Origin: Glycine soja
Lineage: Eukaryota; Streptophyta; Magnoliopsida; Fabales; Fabaceae
Assembly (NCBI RefSeq): GCF_004193775.1
Contig: NC_041008.1
Span: forward strand, 15,953,731 to 16,017,730
Length of the DNA: 64,000 nucleotides
Direction: 5' to 3'
This document shows positions 35,313 to 47,663 of this stretch, piece by piece. Below the pieces are notes generated by a model. The model did not search any database, was not told the origin of the DNA, and worked only from the letters and a program-made list of their open reading frames with translations. The stretch's first letter is position 1. Each line of letters starts with the position of its first letter. The position numbers and the translations under genes are program-made.

Positions 35313-37767
35313 CTAAATTGTGCCATGTTTTTTTAATTTGTTGGATGAAAGTTGCGCATGTGAAATTTGAGAGGTCCCTGCTTCATCATCACAATCTTGA
35401 AATGCCTGCCGCTTTGTAGGTGTCAAGGGGAGTCCAAGCAGTGGATGATGGTCTACTGTCACAGACACAGATTGCTGGATAAAACAAATAGCAATGAATA
35501 AGTTGAATGCTAAGTTGAAAGTCATGAAGTGTCAAAATGGAAGAGTTGCAAGAAAGATCATATTAAAAAATAAGAGCAGTGATCAAAACTCACAGATTCA
35601 TGTTGGGCAGAATGATTGGAATCAGAAATTGGGATATTCATTTTTGAAGATGTCTGAATAAGACATACATTGAAGATAACACAACCCATGCAAAACAAAT
35701 AAGTATGAATAGAATACATAGTTTTCACAATAGTTAATGTCAAATAACTTGCATTGAACAGTACCTCAACATCAGCTAGCATATCCATCACAACATTTAT
35801 TAAGCTTGAGTCAGTTGAACACTTCAAAACAGGAGAATTCTTGAACTTGGGTTGCACCTTTATCTTGAAAGCAAGTTCATAACCCAGCAGCTTATCAAGT
35901 GCTTGGGGTGAAGCATTCAAATCAACATTACCATCCTTGTGCAAAGAGAATAATTGTATCACACAAACAAAAAATAACATATCAAAGATAAAGAGTCACT
36001 TTTGAATCCAAAAGCGCACTTCAATTTTAAGCTTATTAACTGCATCAGCTGATTGACCAATTAATTCACTGCATTCACGGTCCCAAAGCAGGAATTTTGT
36101 GTTTTCATCTCCGTGGTTGATCATCACCTCAAGCCTATACCTGCTACCATATGTACCAACAATGAAAAAATGATGAAGGTATGAAGAATACACAACATTT
36201 TAAAAGATAACAATGACCTAAGCACAACTTCCTTATTGTATTTGCTACATGCATATGTGAAGGGCGCCATCTCTGCATCACTTTTTTTATGGCACTGAAT
36301 GCAAGCTGTATAACACCATGAATGATTGTCCAGAACAATCCTAGTAATTGTGCCAACAGTTACACAAACAATTTCCTGTGTGAAACAACATACACATCAA
36401 ATGCTAAAAAAACTTCAGATGGTGCGGGGTAAAGAATTAAAATCTATAAGATGATTACTTCAGAGATGGTGTTAATCTCAGCAATAGTCTTTGCCTCAGC
36501 CTTTCCAAAGAATGATTCCTTTGATGATAATTAGATAGAACCTGAAAGTTGTGTACTCCCTTCATTGTGTACTTCCTTCACCATGGGATTTAAAACCTGA
36601 GCGGGCCTCAATGCCCAACTCTGCAAGCCTACAAATATAGAATCAACGACAAAAAATGGTCAACATATATTACATAACATATACAAAAAATACCATTCGT
36701 TGAATTCTTGAATCTCCATCACCGGTTGGTTAATAATTAACTTTGAAGCCTTGAAAGAATTGTTGACTGATGGGGGATAAGATCCTAAATCATTTAAAAA
36801 ATAGAACCATAACATGCAATAGCATAAACAGAAGAACCAATAAATTCAAGATAAGGATATACCCTGAGCTTCCTTTATTCTACCATGGGTCAATAGAACT
36901 ATAATTGGGCCATCACCTTCATAATCATCTAAGAACTTTAAAAACTGCAAGCAATAATCATCCCACAAAGTGCAAGATAGCAATTGGTGGCTATCAAAAA
37001 CAAATAGTTATGAGACAATCAGTTAATAATAATGTAATCATACCCACAACTTGACAAAGCATATGACACAAATTGTTACCAAGTATCGAACTTTACCTCA
37101 AGTCCTTTAGTTTAAAGACTACCCTTCTACCTTTTCCTGAAACTTGGCGAAAGACAACCTCCTCCACAACACCAATAACATCTAAAGCAAGTAGGAAAAT
37201 CAAGGAATGTTATTTTATTCCAAAAAGAGCAGAACTTTCAAAATAAACTCAATTGCAAAAATATAAGTTAACATACCAACCAATAGCCCAGGTTCAAACT
37301 GGCCAGCCACAACATCCGCAAATCCAGCAAACATGTATTTTCTAAAAGGGATGTCCTCTAGAACACACTCCCTTATAACAGTAACCCCAATAAACACCAA
37401 TTTAAATTGGTGATCACAGACTCTGTACTGACCATTGTTTTTTAGCACTTTAAAATTGTGCATGACATAAGTACAATTTTCTTTCAAGTCCATATTTTTT
37501 TACTTCAATTGGTCTTGTTTACAAACAACGTGGATCTCATCACCCTGGATTGCATTAAAGTTACAACACAATGGCCTGAACAATAAGTAATAAATCTACA
37601 AAAAAAAACATAAAATTGAAGCATACATTGGAGTCCACAAACACCATCTCAGCTTGCTCAGATTTGTTAGGCGTGCCAATAAATCATAGATCACTGATCC
37701 TCACACTAAGTTTAAGAGTTTCTTTTGAGCCATCGATGCTCTTTATCTTGTCTGGAGAACGTGTCAT
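35313..37767 (-). pseudogene. RPA1-like (replication protein A large subunit) gene of the Helitron, disrupted
   Basis: A multi-exon minus-strand gene with likely start MTRSPDKIKSIDGSK at 37767. In order: N-terminal OB region (KLSVRISDL...FIGTPNKSEQAEMVFVDS); DUF223-like block (37493-37275: MDLKENCTYVMHNFKVLKNN, HQFKLVFIG); second OB fold (GKGRRVVFKLKDLR, CTLWDDYC, LLTHGRIKEAQ); linker (SKLIINQPVMEI); C-terminal zinc-finger OB (TITRIVLDNHSWCYTACIQC, then YRLEVMINHGDEN and FLLWDRECSELIG); and a tail ending TPTKRQ...KLKKHGTI at 35313. Plant Helitrons often carry such RPA-like proteins, thought to bind single-stranded transposition intermediates. Disruptions: TGA for Trp at 37684-37686, TAA at 37500-37502, and TAA at 36531-36533 (likely from CAA). 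Several introns are inferred, not mapped to the base. Confidence 0.85.
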
Positions 37768-37889
37768 AATACTGCGAAAAAATGCAACAATGCCGATAAT
37801 CTTGCAAGGAAAAAGTTAACAACAAAACCACCATGAAAAGAGAAACACGATAAGCTAAGAAAAAATCCAAAACCTCGTTTGACACAGAA

Positions 37890-38160
37890 AAATGAGAAGC
37901 TAACATGCATGTAAGAAAATACACATGAAAACAGCAACAAAACAGAACAACAGAAGTAGCACGAACAGACAAACACGATAAGCAAACATGCAAACCAAAC
38001 ATCGTCCAACAGAGCAAAATGAAAAAATAACATGCATGTAACAAAACAAACATGAAAACAACACCGAAACAAAAGCGAAAAACCGAAAAGGTAATATGCA
38101 TGTAAGAAAAGAAAAGCCAAAAAATCATAAGCTAACATGCAATGTAAGAAAACATACATC
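37890..38160. repeat. Degenerate direct repeats near the Helitron 5' end
   Basis: The core TAACATGCATGTAAGAAAA recurs with changes at about 37901, 38029, 38092 and 38133, usually followed by an ACATGAAAACA(G/A)CA(A/C)C segment. It lies between the Helitron 5' terminus and the RPA-like start. Overlapping Phe/Cys-rich minus-strand frames here are by-products of the repeat. Confidence 0.6.
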
Positions 38161-38477
38161 AAAATAGCACCAAAGAGAACCCAAACTTGGTCTGTATGTG
38201 GAAAAATGAAAAGCAAAAAACACAAACTGAAGCATCACAGATGAAATGAAATGCAAGAAACCACGTAAAGAAGCAAAGGCCAGCACATGCACAATCTGCA
38301 AAATCAAACACGTGTAAAAGCCACAATTTGCAAAATCAGACACCTGTAAGAAGGAGAAGAGTGAAAAATGAAAGGGCTGAAAGACTAAAAAATCAAAGAA
38401 ATGAATAAGTGTCACAATCTTAAATAGGAGTATTTTAGAAATTTCCAAGGATATCTCTTTTATAGATAATATATAGA

Positions 38478-39071
38478 TGTATCGGTTTACTTTATAGTCA
38501 CATACATATTTTATTACATTATTAAGATGTTTAGACTTTAGACTGATTGCTGGGATTAGATATTTGTTTTATTTGATTATACTTTTTTTTTTCCTGATAA
38601 AAAAAATCAAGCCTTCAAATCCAAGACCAAATGCTTGTTTGCTCGATGTCGTGTAGGTCAAACAACCAATAGTTGATGTCTTGATTAAACAGACATTATA
38701 GTTATTTCGGAAATTTAATTTTAAAGAAAAAGAAAAAAGGTTAATTTTATTTTTAATAAAAATTTTAATACAATATTTTAAAATAAATTAAATAAATAAA
38801 TTTAAATATTCCCAAATTCGATTTTTAATCTTTTATTTATTATTATAAACATTATATAATTTTCTTAATTTTAAAAAATAAAAGTTGTTATCCTTTCTCT
38901 TTTCCTTTAAAATCTCATCACTCTAAAAAGTCCTAATAATCCACTAGTAACAGTCAAGGCTACCTAGGATATTAATGACAACGTTAAAAAAACTTAGACC
39001 TACAGAAGAAAAGCAGTTACAGATTTATCTAAGCTCCAGATTGTCATCAGAAACGTTTACATTTTATTATC

Positions 39072-39124
<53 letters not shown>

Positions 39125-42100
39125 CAATATCTACCATGAGATAAATAATAATAGAAGTATAGGACTTGCATATACATCCAATTCTCATACAAGAACATCC
39201 AAGAAGTAACCCCGCTGAATATACTTATGCAATGAATTAAATTTGAACCCGAAGCCTATATTAGATTGATGAAGGAGACTCCGAATATATTTACCCGTTA
39301 AAAGAAGTTATCCTATTTTTCTTAAGGGATTTTAGGTTATAAGAACAGAAATAATTATAGTATTTTATAAACTATTTGTATGTTAAGATTTTATTAAAAA
39401 AATTATAATTTAAATGATATTTTAATTTTTAAATTTTAATTCAAAAATATAAATTTTAAAATTAAGAGTAACAATTTATAAAAAAAAATCTTACCACTAT
39501 TAATCTTTTGATAAATTTTATTTTTTATAATATATTATTAGTATTATTTTCATCTGTTGGGGTCTTCATGAAAATAAAAGTGGTGGAGGAGGACCACTAA
39601 ACTAAGTTTTGCTACACCATATTTCTTTTCTAGCTGGAAAATGTCTGAAACAAAAGAAAAAGGAGGAAGAGAGAGAAAGAGATAAGAAAAAGAAGTTGGA
39701 CCCGTACAAAGACTGATGATGACGTCCTTACTTGGGCCACAAAGATTAGTGGCAAGGTTTGTAATTATCAACATTTTTTAGAATCATTAGAAAAAAAAAT
39801 AATACTATTCTTACACACATTTTTATTAATATTTTTATAGTTTATAATTCATTTTTTTATTATTTATCTTTATCCTATTATTTATTTTATCTTTCACTTA
39901 TCTCTTTTTTTATACTTCTTACCACTCTCGTTTTGGTAAAAAAATTAACAAGTTTTTTTTACAGAGTGTTATTAAATTTAAATGAAATTAATAAAAAATA
40001 AATTAAGATAATAAAGTATAATTTATTATTAATGTCAAAAGGCTATAAATTAAATTATACTAGTAATAAATTAAAGAAACAAGACTTTTATTATTGAAAA
40101 TAAAAATAAAAAATAAAAAATAAATTTATAAATAAAGAATTATAATTTTTATTGATATGTTCAATAAAATATATAAAACATAAATTTAAATTAGAATTGA
40201 TAAATATTATAATGATATGAAAAAAAATCCTTTTTTGTAAAATTATATATTTTAATTTTAATATAATGTATTAAAATTTAAAATTAAGTTAAAATAAATT
40301 TAATAGTACTGATTAAAGCCAATACTTTAAACAAAAACACAATTAAATACTTTTTTTTGGAGAAAATAATTAAATATCTAATATTTAAGAAAAAACACAT
40401 TATTTAATAAAATATATTTTCTAAAAAGAATTTTATTCAATAAAATCTATAATATAGGTACATACTATGAAAATAATAACTATAGAAGGATGAAATTTGT
40501 GAAAATAAAACACAATTGGTGTCAGTAACAAAAACTGGCACGCATCAAAAGAAAATGACAAAACTGCCACTGCCGGGGTAACTAGAGCCAACCCTGTTGC
40601 CTGCTTCGAAGCAGACATGGAAAGGGATGGGTACTAACGGTGACTGACTTCTCGTCACGATTCCGTTAACTTTCCGTTCCGTTACGCCAACCTCACAAGT
40701 CACACTTCTCAATGCGCCGTACCAATCCAACTTGTGATTATTGTTACTACACTGCCGTTACACGCGCCATCCGTTTTACCCAACCAAAGTGAAAAACTCA
40801 AAATTACTACTAGTACATGGTTTGGTGATTAGTGAGTGGAAATTTGATTATTCTTCTAGAGATACTCCACTAATCTCTGAATGCTTATGTAATTATATCC
40901 AATGCTGTAGTTTAATTAGTAATATGTTTGTGGGAGATAATTTGAGTATGATTCTCATAAAATATATTTTTTTAGAAGAAATCAAAATTTTTAAATATGA
41001 CTAAATTATAAATAGATAATTATTCAAAGGACCCAAGCTTTTTATATACATCACAGTTTTATCAGAAAGTCAAATATTCACATTATAGTGGTTAAGAAAC
41101 TTATGCAATTATTTACATGTTAATTAATGTTTTTTATATTTAAGAAATATTGTACGAATAGACGAATAGTAATGTTAGCAAAAAATATTTTTTATTTATT
41201 TTGACGGAATAAATATTTTTTTTAAGTTCTATTGATATGAGTTTAGAACTTCAGATAATATGTAACACTCTTAAAATATGTAATTACTCAATAATGAGTG
41301 ACAAATTGTTAGTCAGATTGAAATACACTCCTATATGATAAATATTGAATAAATTTTGTATGTAACAAGTTATCATTCATTTGATTTTTTTTTTGACTGA
41401 TTTAAATTTATATCTATAATTTTATGTTTTTGATTTAATAAAAAATGATAAAATATTAAATGTTTTTAAATAACTTTAACTTTTATGATCTGCAGTAAAA
41501 AAACATTTATTATCTAATAACGGATCGTACCTGAATAAAAAAAATAAAATAACGGAACATACGTATTGAAGGGACTGAAATTCTTATTATCTTGTAAATC
41601 TCAATTAATTTTTGCGAATATAACAAACTATATATAATTTTTTTTTAAAAATAAAAAAATTTAGCATTCTCCTTGATCGAATTAAGCCTAATTAGGCATT
41701 TTAGAAGCACTTTCAACAAATTAAAAAAAGAACTATTTGTTAAACAAACATGCATTTTTCCTGCCATGAATCAAACAACTTATTTTATGCCTTAAAATTT
41801 GGTTGATAACAAAATTGTTTACTTTATGATAAAACAATAAGAGTTTTAAATTAGTTTAATACCTCATTTAAAGCATATTATTAGATTAGTTTTAAATTAA
41901 GGGAGTACAATTTAATTAGTTAAATAATATGCAATAAGATGAATTAGCATAATTAAAAAAGATGAGTTAGCATAGTGGCCACTGGCCAGGCACCCGATGT
42001 TCATATGTTTTGGGGCCGGTTTATTTGAATTTTAGAGGATATTCACAAGAATATTTAAATGTAACCAACCATATTTTTAAATAATATATGATTCTTACAA

Positions 42101-42420
42101 ATATAACATGATATTTTAATTAATAAGATATGATATAATTGATAGATAAATTTTTTTTTAAATATGTGATGATAGGTTGAAATTCATTTGTGTGAAAAAA
42201 ATATTTATTAAGAAAGACCATTATCTTAAATAAATCTAGACACCCATGAGAGAATTGCTTTAGCAATGTTAAAAAGAAAAAAGAAAAAAAGAGAAGCACA
42301 CACAGGTGCCACACAACACTTAAAAAAATGACAGCCTTATTATAAAACGGACACACACACCTCCCACGGAGAGTTGTTATGTGGTAGTAGCATTTCAAGA
42401 ACGCCGTTTTCTTACCCCAA
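38478..42420. other. Intergenic region upstream of the ARF gene
   Basis: No gene was recognised in about 3.9 kb. It is mostly very AT-rich, with a (TA)n tract at 39072-39121. A GC-richer patch at about 40540-40790 contains repeated CCGTTA/TCCGTT motifs but no recognisable ORF or element ends. A GA-rich run (CGAGAGAGAGAAAGAGAGAG) starts at about 42423, in the ARF leader or core promoter. Confidence 0.4.
39072..39121. repeat. (TA)n microsatellite
   Basis: About 50 bp of uninterrupted TA dinucleotides. Confidence 0.95.
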
Positions 42421-42744
42421 AGCGAGAGAGAGAAAGAGAGAGAGGAGTGTGTGTAACGGTAGCAGGAGGTAGCATAGTATTAGCTTATACTAATTGCAGA
42501 CACGATTCCAAAAGCTGCTTCCTCTCATAAATTCTCTGTCAACGCATAATCATTCCCATTCAGTTATCATCTGTGACACCATCACACTGCGATCATCATC
42601 ATCATTCCTGCTACTATCTATCTATTACCACAATGATGATGTCACGGATTTAGATTCATTGGTCACAAGTCACAACCTCTGAACTCAACAACCACAACAA
42701 TAACATCATCAACTTTTTACTTGGTTACAATACAACCTTAAACG
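42421..42744 (+). promoter_or_regulatory. Probable ARF 5' UTR with GA tract and a 6-codon uORF
   Basis: About 320 bp upstream of the ARF start begins with a GA-repeat stretch, common in plant core promoters and leaders. It contains an upstream ORF at 42633-42653: three consecutive in-frame ATGs, then Ser-Arg-Ile and TAG, ending about 90 nt before the ARF ATG. No other ATG was seen in this leader. uORFs are known to restrain translation of some ARF mRNAs. The transcription start is not visible, so inclusion of the uORF in the mRNA is inferred. Confidence 0.5.
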
Positions 42745-45700
42745 ATGTCGTTGAACTGTGGTGGCTGCGGTGGAGAAGAAGATGAGCTCTATGAGCAACT
42801 ATGGAAGGCGTGCGCAGGACCCCATGTGGAAGTTCCACGTACAGGCCAAAGGGTCTTCTATTTTCCTCAGGGTCACATGGAACAAGTTAGTTTTTTTTTT
42901 TTTTAAGGAAAATTCTTTGTTCCTTTTATCTGGGGTAGTAGGTTGTGTCAGAATGTTTTGGTGGTGTTGGATTTTTTTTCTTTCTAATTTTGTTTAACTG
43001 ATTTTTCTTACTCTATATGTTTTTTTCGGCTGTAGTTAGAAGTATCAACAAATCAGGAACTAAACCAACGGATTCCACTGTTCAAGCTTTCCTCCAAGAT
43101 CCTTTGTCGTGTCGTCAACGTCCATTTACTGGTAATTTTCTGGATTTTCTCTACGATCCTAATTTCTTTCGTTTTTCTTCCACCACCTTATTTTTTGAGG
43201 GAAAAAAGAAAAAAAATGAATAAATCTTGTTTGGTTGTTGAAAAATTGGCCAGATATTCATCTTGGTTTTGGAGTTACCAACTTACCATGTAAAATTTGG
43301 TCTTATGTTGTTAATTAATTAACTTTTGGTAGAGTTCCCCTTCTTTTCTCCTTCCTTTTAAATTCTCTTATTTTGATTTCATAAATAAATAAATAAAAAT
43401 CTTGTTTGGTTTCTGAGAAAATGGTTTAATGATTAACTGGCCTCTTGAGTATGGATTTGGCTCCTAGTCTAAGTCATTGATGAGAAATCAGCTGTTAATA
43501 TTCCAATATTTCAATGATTTGTTACACATGTGCACCTAACATGGACTCTTGATTTTCTCAACTGATATTAATTACTTAACCCTGTAAACTGAATAGTTCA
43601 CTTTTGAGAAGCAGGATCCTAATATACAGTTTGGTATTAAGCTATTTTATATTTATAATAATATAATATAATGTTATGGGATTTTGTAAATAAGGTAGGG
43701 TGGAAAACTAAAGTTACATTGAACTTTGACATGTTTAGGCTGAACAAGAAACAGATGAGGTTTATGCACAGATTACTCTGGTGCCGGAATCTAATGTAAG
43801 GATGTAGCGGCCTCTTATGATTCTCAAAGTTATTTCATGATCAACCTTAGATTAGATTCTTTTCTCCCATTGTTTAGATTTCTAATGGAACAAATGTATT
43901 AGCAAACTGAGCCTACGAGCCCCGATCCATGCCCTGCTGAACTTCCAAGGCCAAGAGTTCACTCCTTCTGTAAGGTCTTAACTGCCTCTGATACAAGCAC
44001 CCATGGTGGCTTCTCTGTCCTCAGGAAGCATGCCACTGAATGCCTTCCAGCATTGGTAATAATACTATCTCTTTGGTTTGGTTTAACTTTTTTATTGATT
44101 TTATTTTGGTTCCAATACCAAATCTATGTTTCCTTGTGATGTTTACAAAAAATCTGTTTTTTTCCTTCTCTTCATCTCAGGACATGTCTAAATCAACACC
44201 AACTCAGGAATTGGTTGCCAAGGATCTCCAGGGCTTTGAATGGCGCTTTAAGCATATATTTAGAGGTAAAGGATGTGAGAAATTTTCATTTGGGTCCTTC
44301 TGGTTTGTATTACTTACTAGTGGCCTAATGTTTTTGCCTTTAATCTATTTTCCTTTCTATCCAGGTCAGCCACGTAGACACTTGCTCACAACTGGATGGA
44401 GTACTTTTGTGACTTCCAAGAGATTAGTTGCTGGAGACACCTTTGTGTTTCTGAGGTATGTAAATTTGATTTGATTTTTTTCACTTTTGTTGGTTTCCTT
44501 CACATGTTTCAGCAGATATCTTCTATTATAAAATCCAAGGTTTTTAAAAAACTATCCGCGACTGGAATGAAAGCCATAATCATCAATGTTTTTGGGGGTG
44601 TTTGTGACTGCAATTGTATCCACATCAGCCACCTTTTTCTGTAATTTTCCACAATATTAATGATGGCAATAAAATTGCAATAGTGACTAAATTTTAAAAC
44701 TTTGATAAAATCATGTAAGAATTTTTATCTGTTTGACTATGCAACCCTTATTCAAATAAGATTTTGTGTGTAGAGGGAACAATGGAGAATTGCGGGTTGG
44801 AGTGAGGCGTATTGCTCCTCTGCAGAGCAGCATGCCATCATCTGTGATTTCTAGTCAGAGCATGCACCTAGGAGTTCTTGCAACTGCATCTCATGCTGTA
44901 GCAACTCAGACTCTTTTTGTTGTATATTATAAGCCAAGGTAGAACTTCTACTTGTTGCAAAAATAAGTAGAAAGTAGAAACTCTCATGTTACTATTAGAG
45001 TAATCAATGGATGATTGTTGACATGGAGATTTTGTTTTCTTAGGACAAGCCAGTTCATTGTTAGTGTGAACAAGTATTTAGAGGCTATCAACCAAAAATG
45101 TAATGTTGGTATGAGATTCAAGATGAGGTTTGAAGGGGATGAATCCCCTGAAAATGACAAAAGGTACCAAAATTTACTGCTATAGTTAGTGTCTTTGTGA
45201 TGTGACATTTTCATTAGATATTCTAAAACATGGTTTATCAGATTTTCGGGCACAATACTTGGAGTAGAGGATATTTCCCCTCACTGGGTGAATTCAAATT
45301 GGCGATCTCTTAAGGTATTGTCATCTTTGACTATGCAATTGTCCTCTTATTTTTTGTGGTTGTATGGTATTCATCTATTTTTATCATCTACTTCCAGGTT
45401 CAATGGGATGAACCTGCATCTTTTCCAAGACCTGATAGAGTTTCATCATGGGAGATAGAACACATTCTGGCTTGTGTTCCTACTACGTCATCTCAACCTG
45501 CTGTTATAAAGAATAAAAGGCCTCGACAAGCAAGTGAAGTTCCGGATCTTGGTGAGGAATTACCACTTTTAATCCTTTCCAATTCTAAGTAAAAAACATC
45601 AATTTCGTCCTTGAAATTGATATCACCAATCAATTTGGTTCTTAATTATGAAAAATCAAATTTAATTCCCAACTTTGATAACCATCGGTCAATTTAGTCT

Positions 45701-47063
45701 ATATCATTGACATCATCAATCAATTTGGTCCCTAACATTATTAACAAAGAGAATTTAGTCCTTGACTGTAGCTGAAGTCAGGAACTAAATTTTCCTTTTC
45801 GTAATATCAAGGACTAAACTGACAAGTGGTATCAATTTGACTGACTAAATTGTTGTTTTTCAGAATATCAAGGACCAAAGTTCCAAGTGGTGCTAATTTT
45901 AGGGTCCAAAATGATGTTTCACTCTCTAATTCTTGTTTTGATTAATCTTTTTCTTGACACTTGCGTTTCACTTTCAAAGGAGACACACCATTAGCTGCAC
46001 CTACTTTCTGGGATGCTGGACTTACACAGTGTGATATGACACAACTTAGGGTCATGACCGAAAGCAAAAGGAGTGACAGCAGTTCCCACATGAGGCATCA
46101 TAACAGTAAAAGCAACAACAATGGTATATCAATGAATCAGACAGAAGCAAGTTGGCTATCTTCTCCTCAATTATATCAGGACACAACCGATGATAACAAG
46201 AGCATCTTAGCTTGGCCTATTTCGAAACCTCACTCAGAAAGATTGAACAATGATCATTTCCTTGACCAGGTTGACAAGAACATCAACAAAGTAGAGGCTG
46301 CTACAAGCTATAGATTGTTTGGGATTGACCTTATTGATCATGCAAGGAACAACTCTCTTTCTGTAGAGAATGCGTCTGGAGTCGCCTCTGAGTGCAAAAC
46401 TGATGTAAACCACGAGTCTGATCTCTCAAAGGCTTCTAAAGAATGGAACCAAGAACAACTACTAGTATCTCCAAAAGAGACTCAAAGCAAACAAGTTTGT
46501 AGCAGAAGTTGCACTAAGGTGCTTGACATGTCACATGTGTTGTTCATTTAGATGATAAAGTTAGTGTTTTATGGTCTTGTATGAAAAATTACTGAAGTAA
46601 GCCTTTTGTTGTGTTTCAAAACATGCCAAAAAGGTTCAAATGCAGGGGGTTGCGGTCGGTCGTGCTGTGGATTTGACCACATTGGATGGATATGATCAAC
46701 TTGTAGATGAATTGGAGAAGATGTTTGACATAAAGGGACAGCTTCAACACAGGAATAAGTGGGAAACTGTCTTCACTGATGATGAAGGGGATATGATGCT
46801 TGTTGGTGATGATCCATGGCCGTGAGTATCTCTTTATACACAGTAATATATAGTGCTGTTAAGAAAACATGTAATGCAGAAAATGGAATAGAATAAGAAA
46901 ATTATATTATATGTAAAAAAAATTGTAGGTGTAGAAGTTATTAATAAGAATCATGCACTTTATAACGCTTCAAGCTTAATTTAGAACTTAATAGGAACAT
47001 ACATACAAACTTGTTGGTAAAAAGGAAGAAGGATATAAGAGAGAAGTTTTGGAGGCAATGGCG

Positions 47064-47119
<56 letters not shown>

Positions 47120-47239
47120 ATATGTTTTTTGTTGCTTTATTTGGCATGAATGTTACTATTAGAGATATGGGTGAACTGAAGCTTAATGAGAATAGTGAAG
47201 AGGTATAGTGTAATATGATGATTAGATAACGACTTTATA

Positions 47240-47270
<31 letters not shown>

Positions 47271-47663
47271 GTTGATCACCGTATTTGATTTATTTGTTTA
47301 ATTGTAATGCATGCTAAAGTTAAGTTAGAATATGTCTGGTAACTTTGGGATGAAAAAGTGGAGAATACCTACTTTTCTTTGTTAATAGAATAGATAGTAC
47401 TGTAAACTAACCATCATTAACTTCCTTGTTTATATGAACCAATTATTTATGTAACAACTTCTTTCTCACTATTAATATAAAATATCCCATATATATTGAT
47501 TGGGATATTATTATTTTTATGTTCTTTCAGTGAATTCTGCAATATGGTGAAAAGAATCTTCATTTGTTCAAGCCAGGATGTGCACAAATTGAGCTCAGGG
47601 AGCAAACTACCTATCTCTTCTATGGGAGAGATTGTAATAAGCTTAAACACAACCGAGACCTGA
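42745..47663 (+). CDS. ARF: Auxin response factor, ARF9/11/18-type, 13 exons, 664 aa
   Basis: Exons 42745-42885, 43036-43131, 43739-43795, 43903-44055, 44181-44265, 44365-44455, 44774-44938, 45044-45163, 45242-45314, 45398-45551, 45980-46518, 46634-46821 and 47531-47663 join in frame (1,995 nt) with GT-AG introns. N-terminus: [13 protein letters not shown] and [13 protein letters not shown]3 DNA-binding domain about 119-221 ([32 protein letters not shown]). ARF middle domain ([27 protein letters not shown]). The variable region is Ser/Asn-rich, not Gln-rich, with an RLFGI motif of the repressor R/KLFGV type. The C-terminal PB1 domain (about 560-645) has acidic motif [15 protein letters not shown]. 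It is a nuclear factor binding auxin response elements and pairing with Aux/IAA or ARFs through PB1. The length and non-Q middle region fit a class-B, probably repressive, ARF. No break is seen. AATAAA lies at 47868-47873. Confidence 0.95.
44536..44704. mobile_element. 169-bp hAT-like MITE in ARF intron 6
   Basis: The ends CAAGGTTTT and AAAACTTTG are inverted repeats with one mismatch. A perfect octamer ATAAAATC flanks both sides (44528-44535 and 44705-44712), as expected of a hAT-type target-site duplication. It lies wholly inside intron 6, away from splice sites. Confidence 0.75.
45593..45922. repeat. MULE/MITE-like repeat in ARF intron 10
   Basis: The left end ACATCAATTTCGTCCTTGAA and the right end GGGTCCAAAATGATGTTT are imperfect inverted copies. 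The interior has several AATTTGGTCCCTAA / TCAAGGACTAAA units typical of abundant plant foldback repeats. No target-site duplication was found. Confidence 0.5.
47068..47115. repeat. (TA)n microsatellite in ARF intron 12
   Basis: About 48 bp of TA dinucleotides between exons 12 and 13. A second shorter TA tract lies at 47235-47256 in the same intron. It is absent from the downstream partial copy of this intron, so it expanded or arose after that duplication. Confidence 0.95.

Larger units (their letters stand above)
25329..38477 (-). mobile_element. Complete Helitron (13,149 bp) with RepHel, RPA-like and B3-like genes
   Basis: Read on the minus strand, the element starts TCTATATATTATCTATAAAA at 38477 (5' TC, preceded by A at 38478). 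It ends with hairpin CCTGTGC-GTAT-GCACGGG (25357-25340), a 7-nt spacer and CTAG (25332-25329), followed by host T at 25328. Insertion between A and T, a 5' TC end, and a 3' hairpin shortly before CTRR are the defining Helitron features. All internal genes lie on the same strand: RPA1-like (37767-35313), Rep/helicase (33967-28459) and B3-like fragment exons (27664-25549). Frameshifts and nonsense codons in each make this copy non-autonomous now, though its termini look intact and could be mobilised in trans. Confidence 0.93.

Noticed and set aside
37712..38448. Overlapping Phe/Cys-rich minus-strand frames resembling membrane proteins
   Set aside because: They arise from the A-rich degenerate repeat near the Helitron 5' end, and several frames show the same repeated peptide.
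47011..47208. Open frame rich in Ile-Tyr repeats
   Set aside because: A translation of the (TA)n microsatellite in ARF intron 12.
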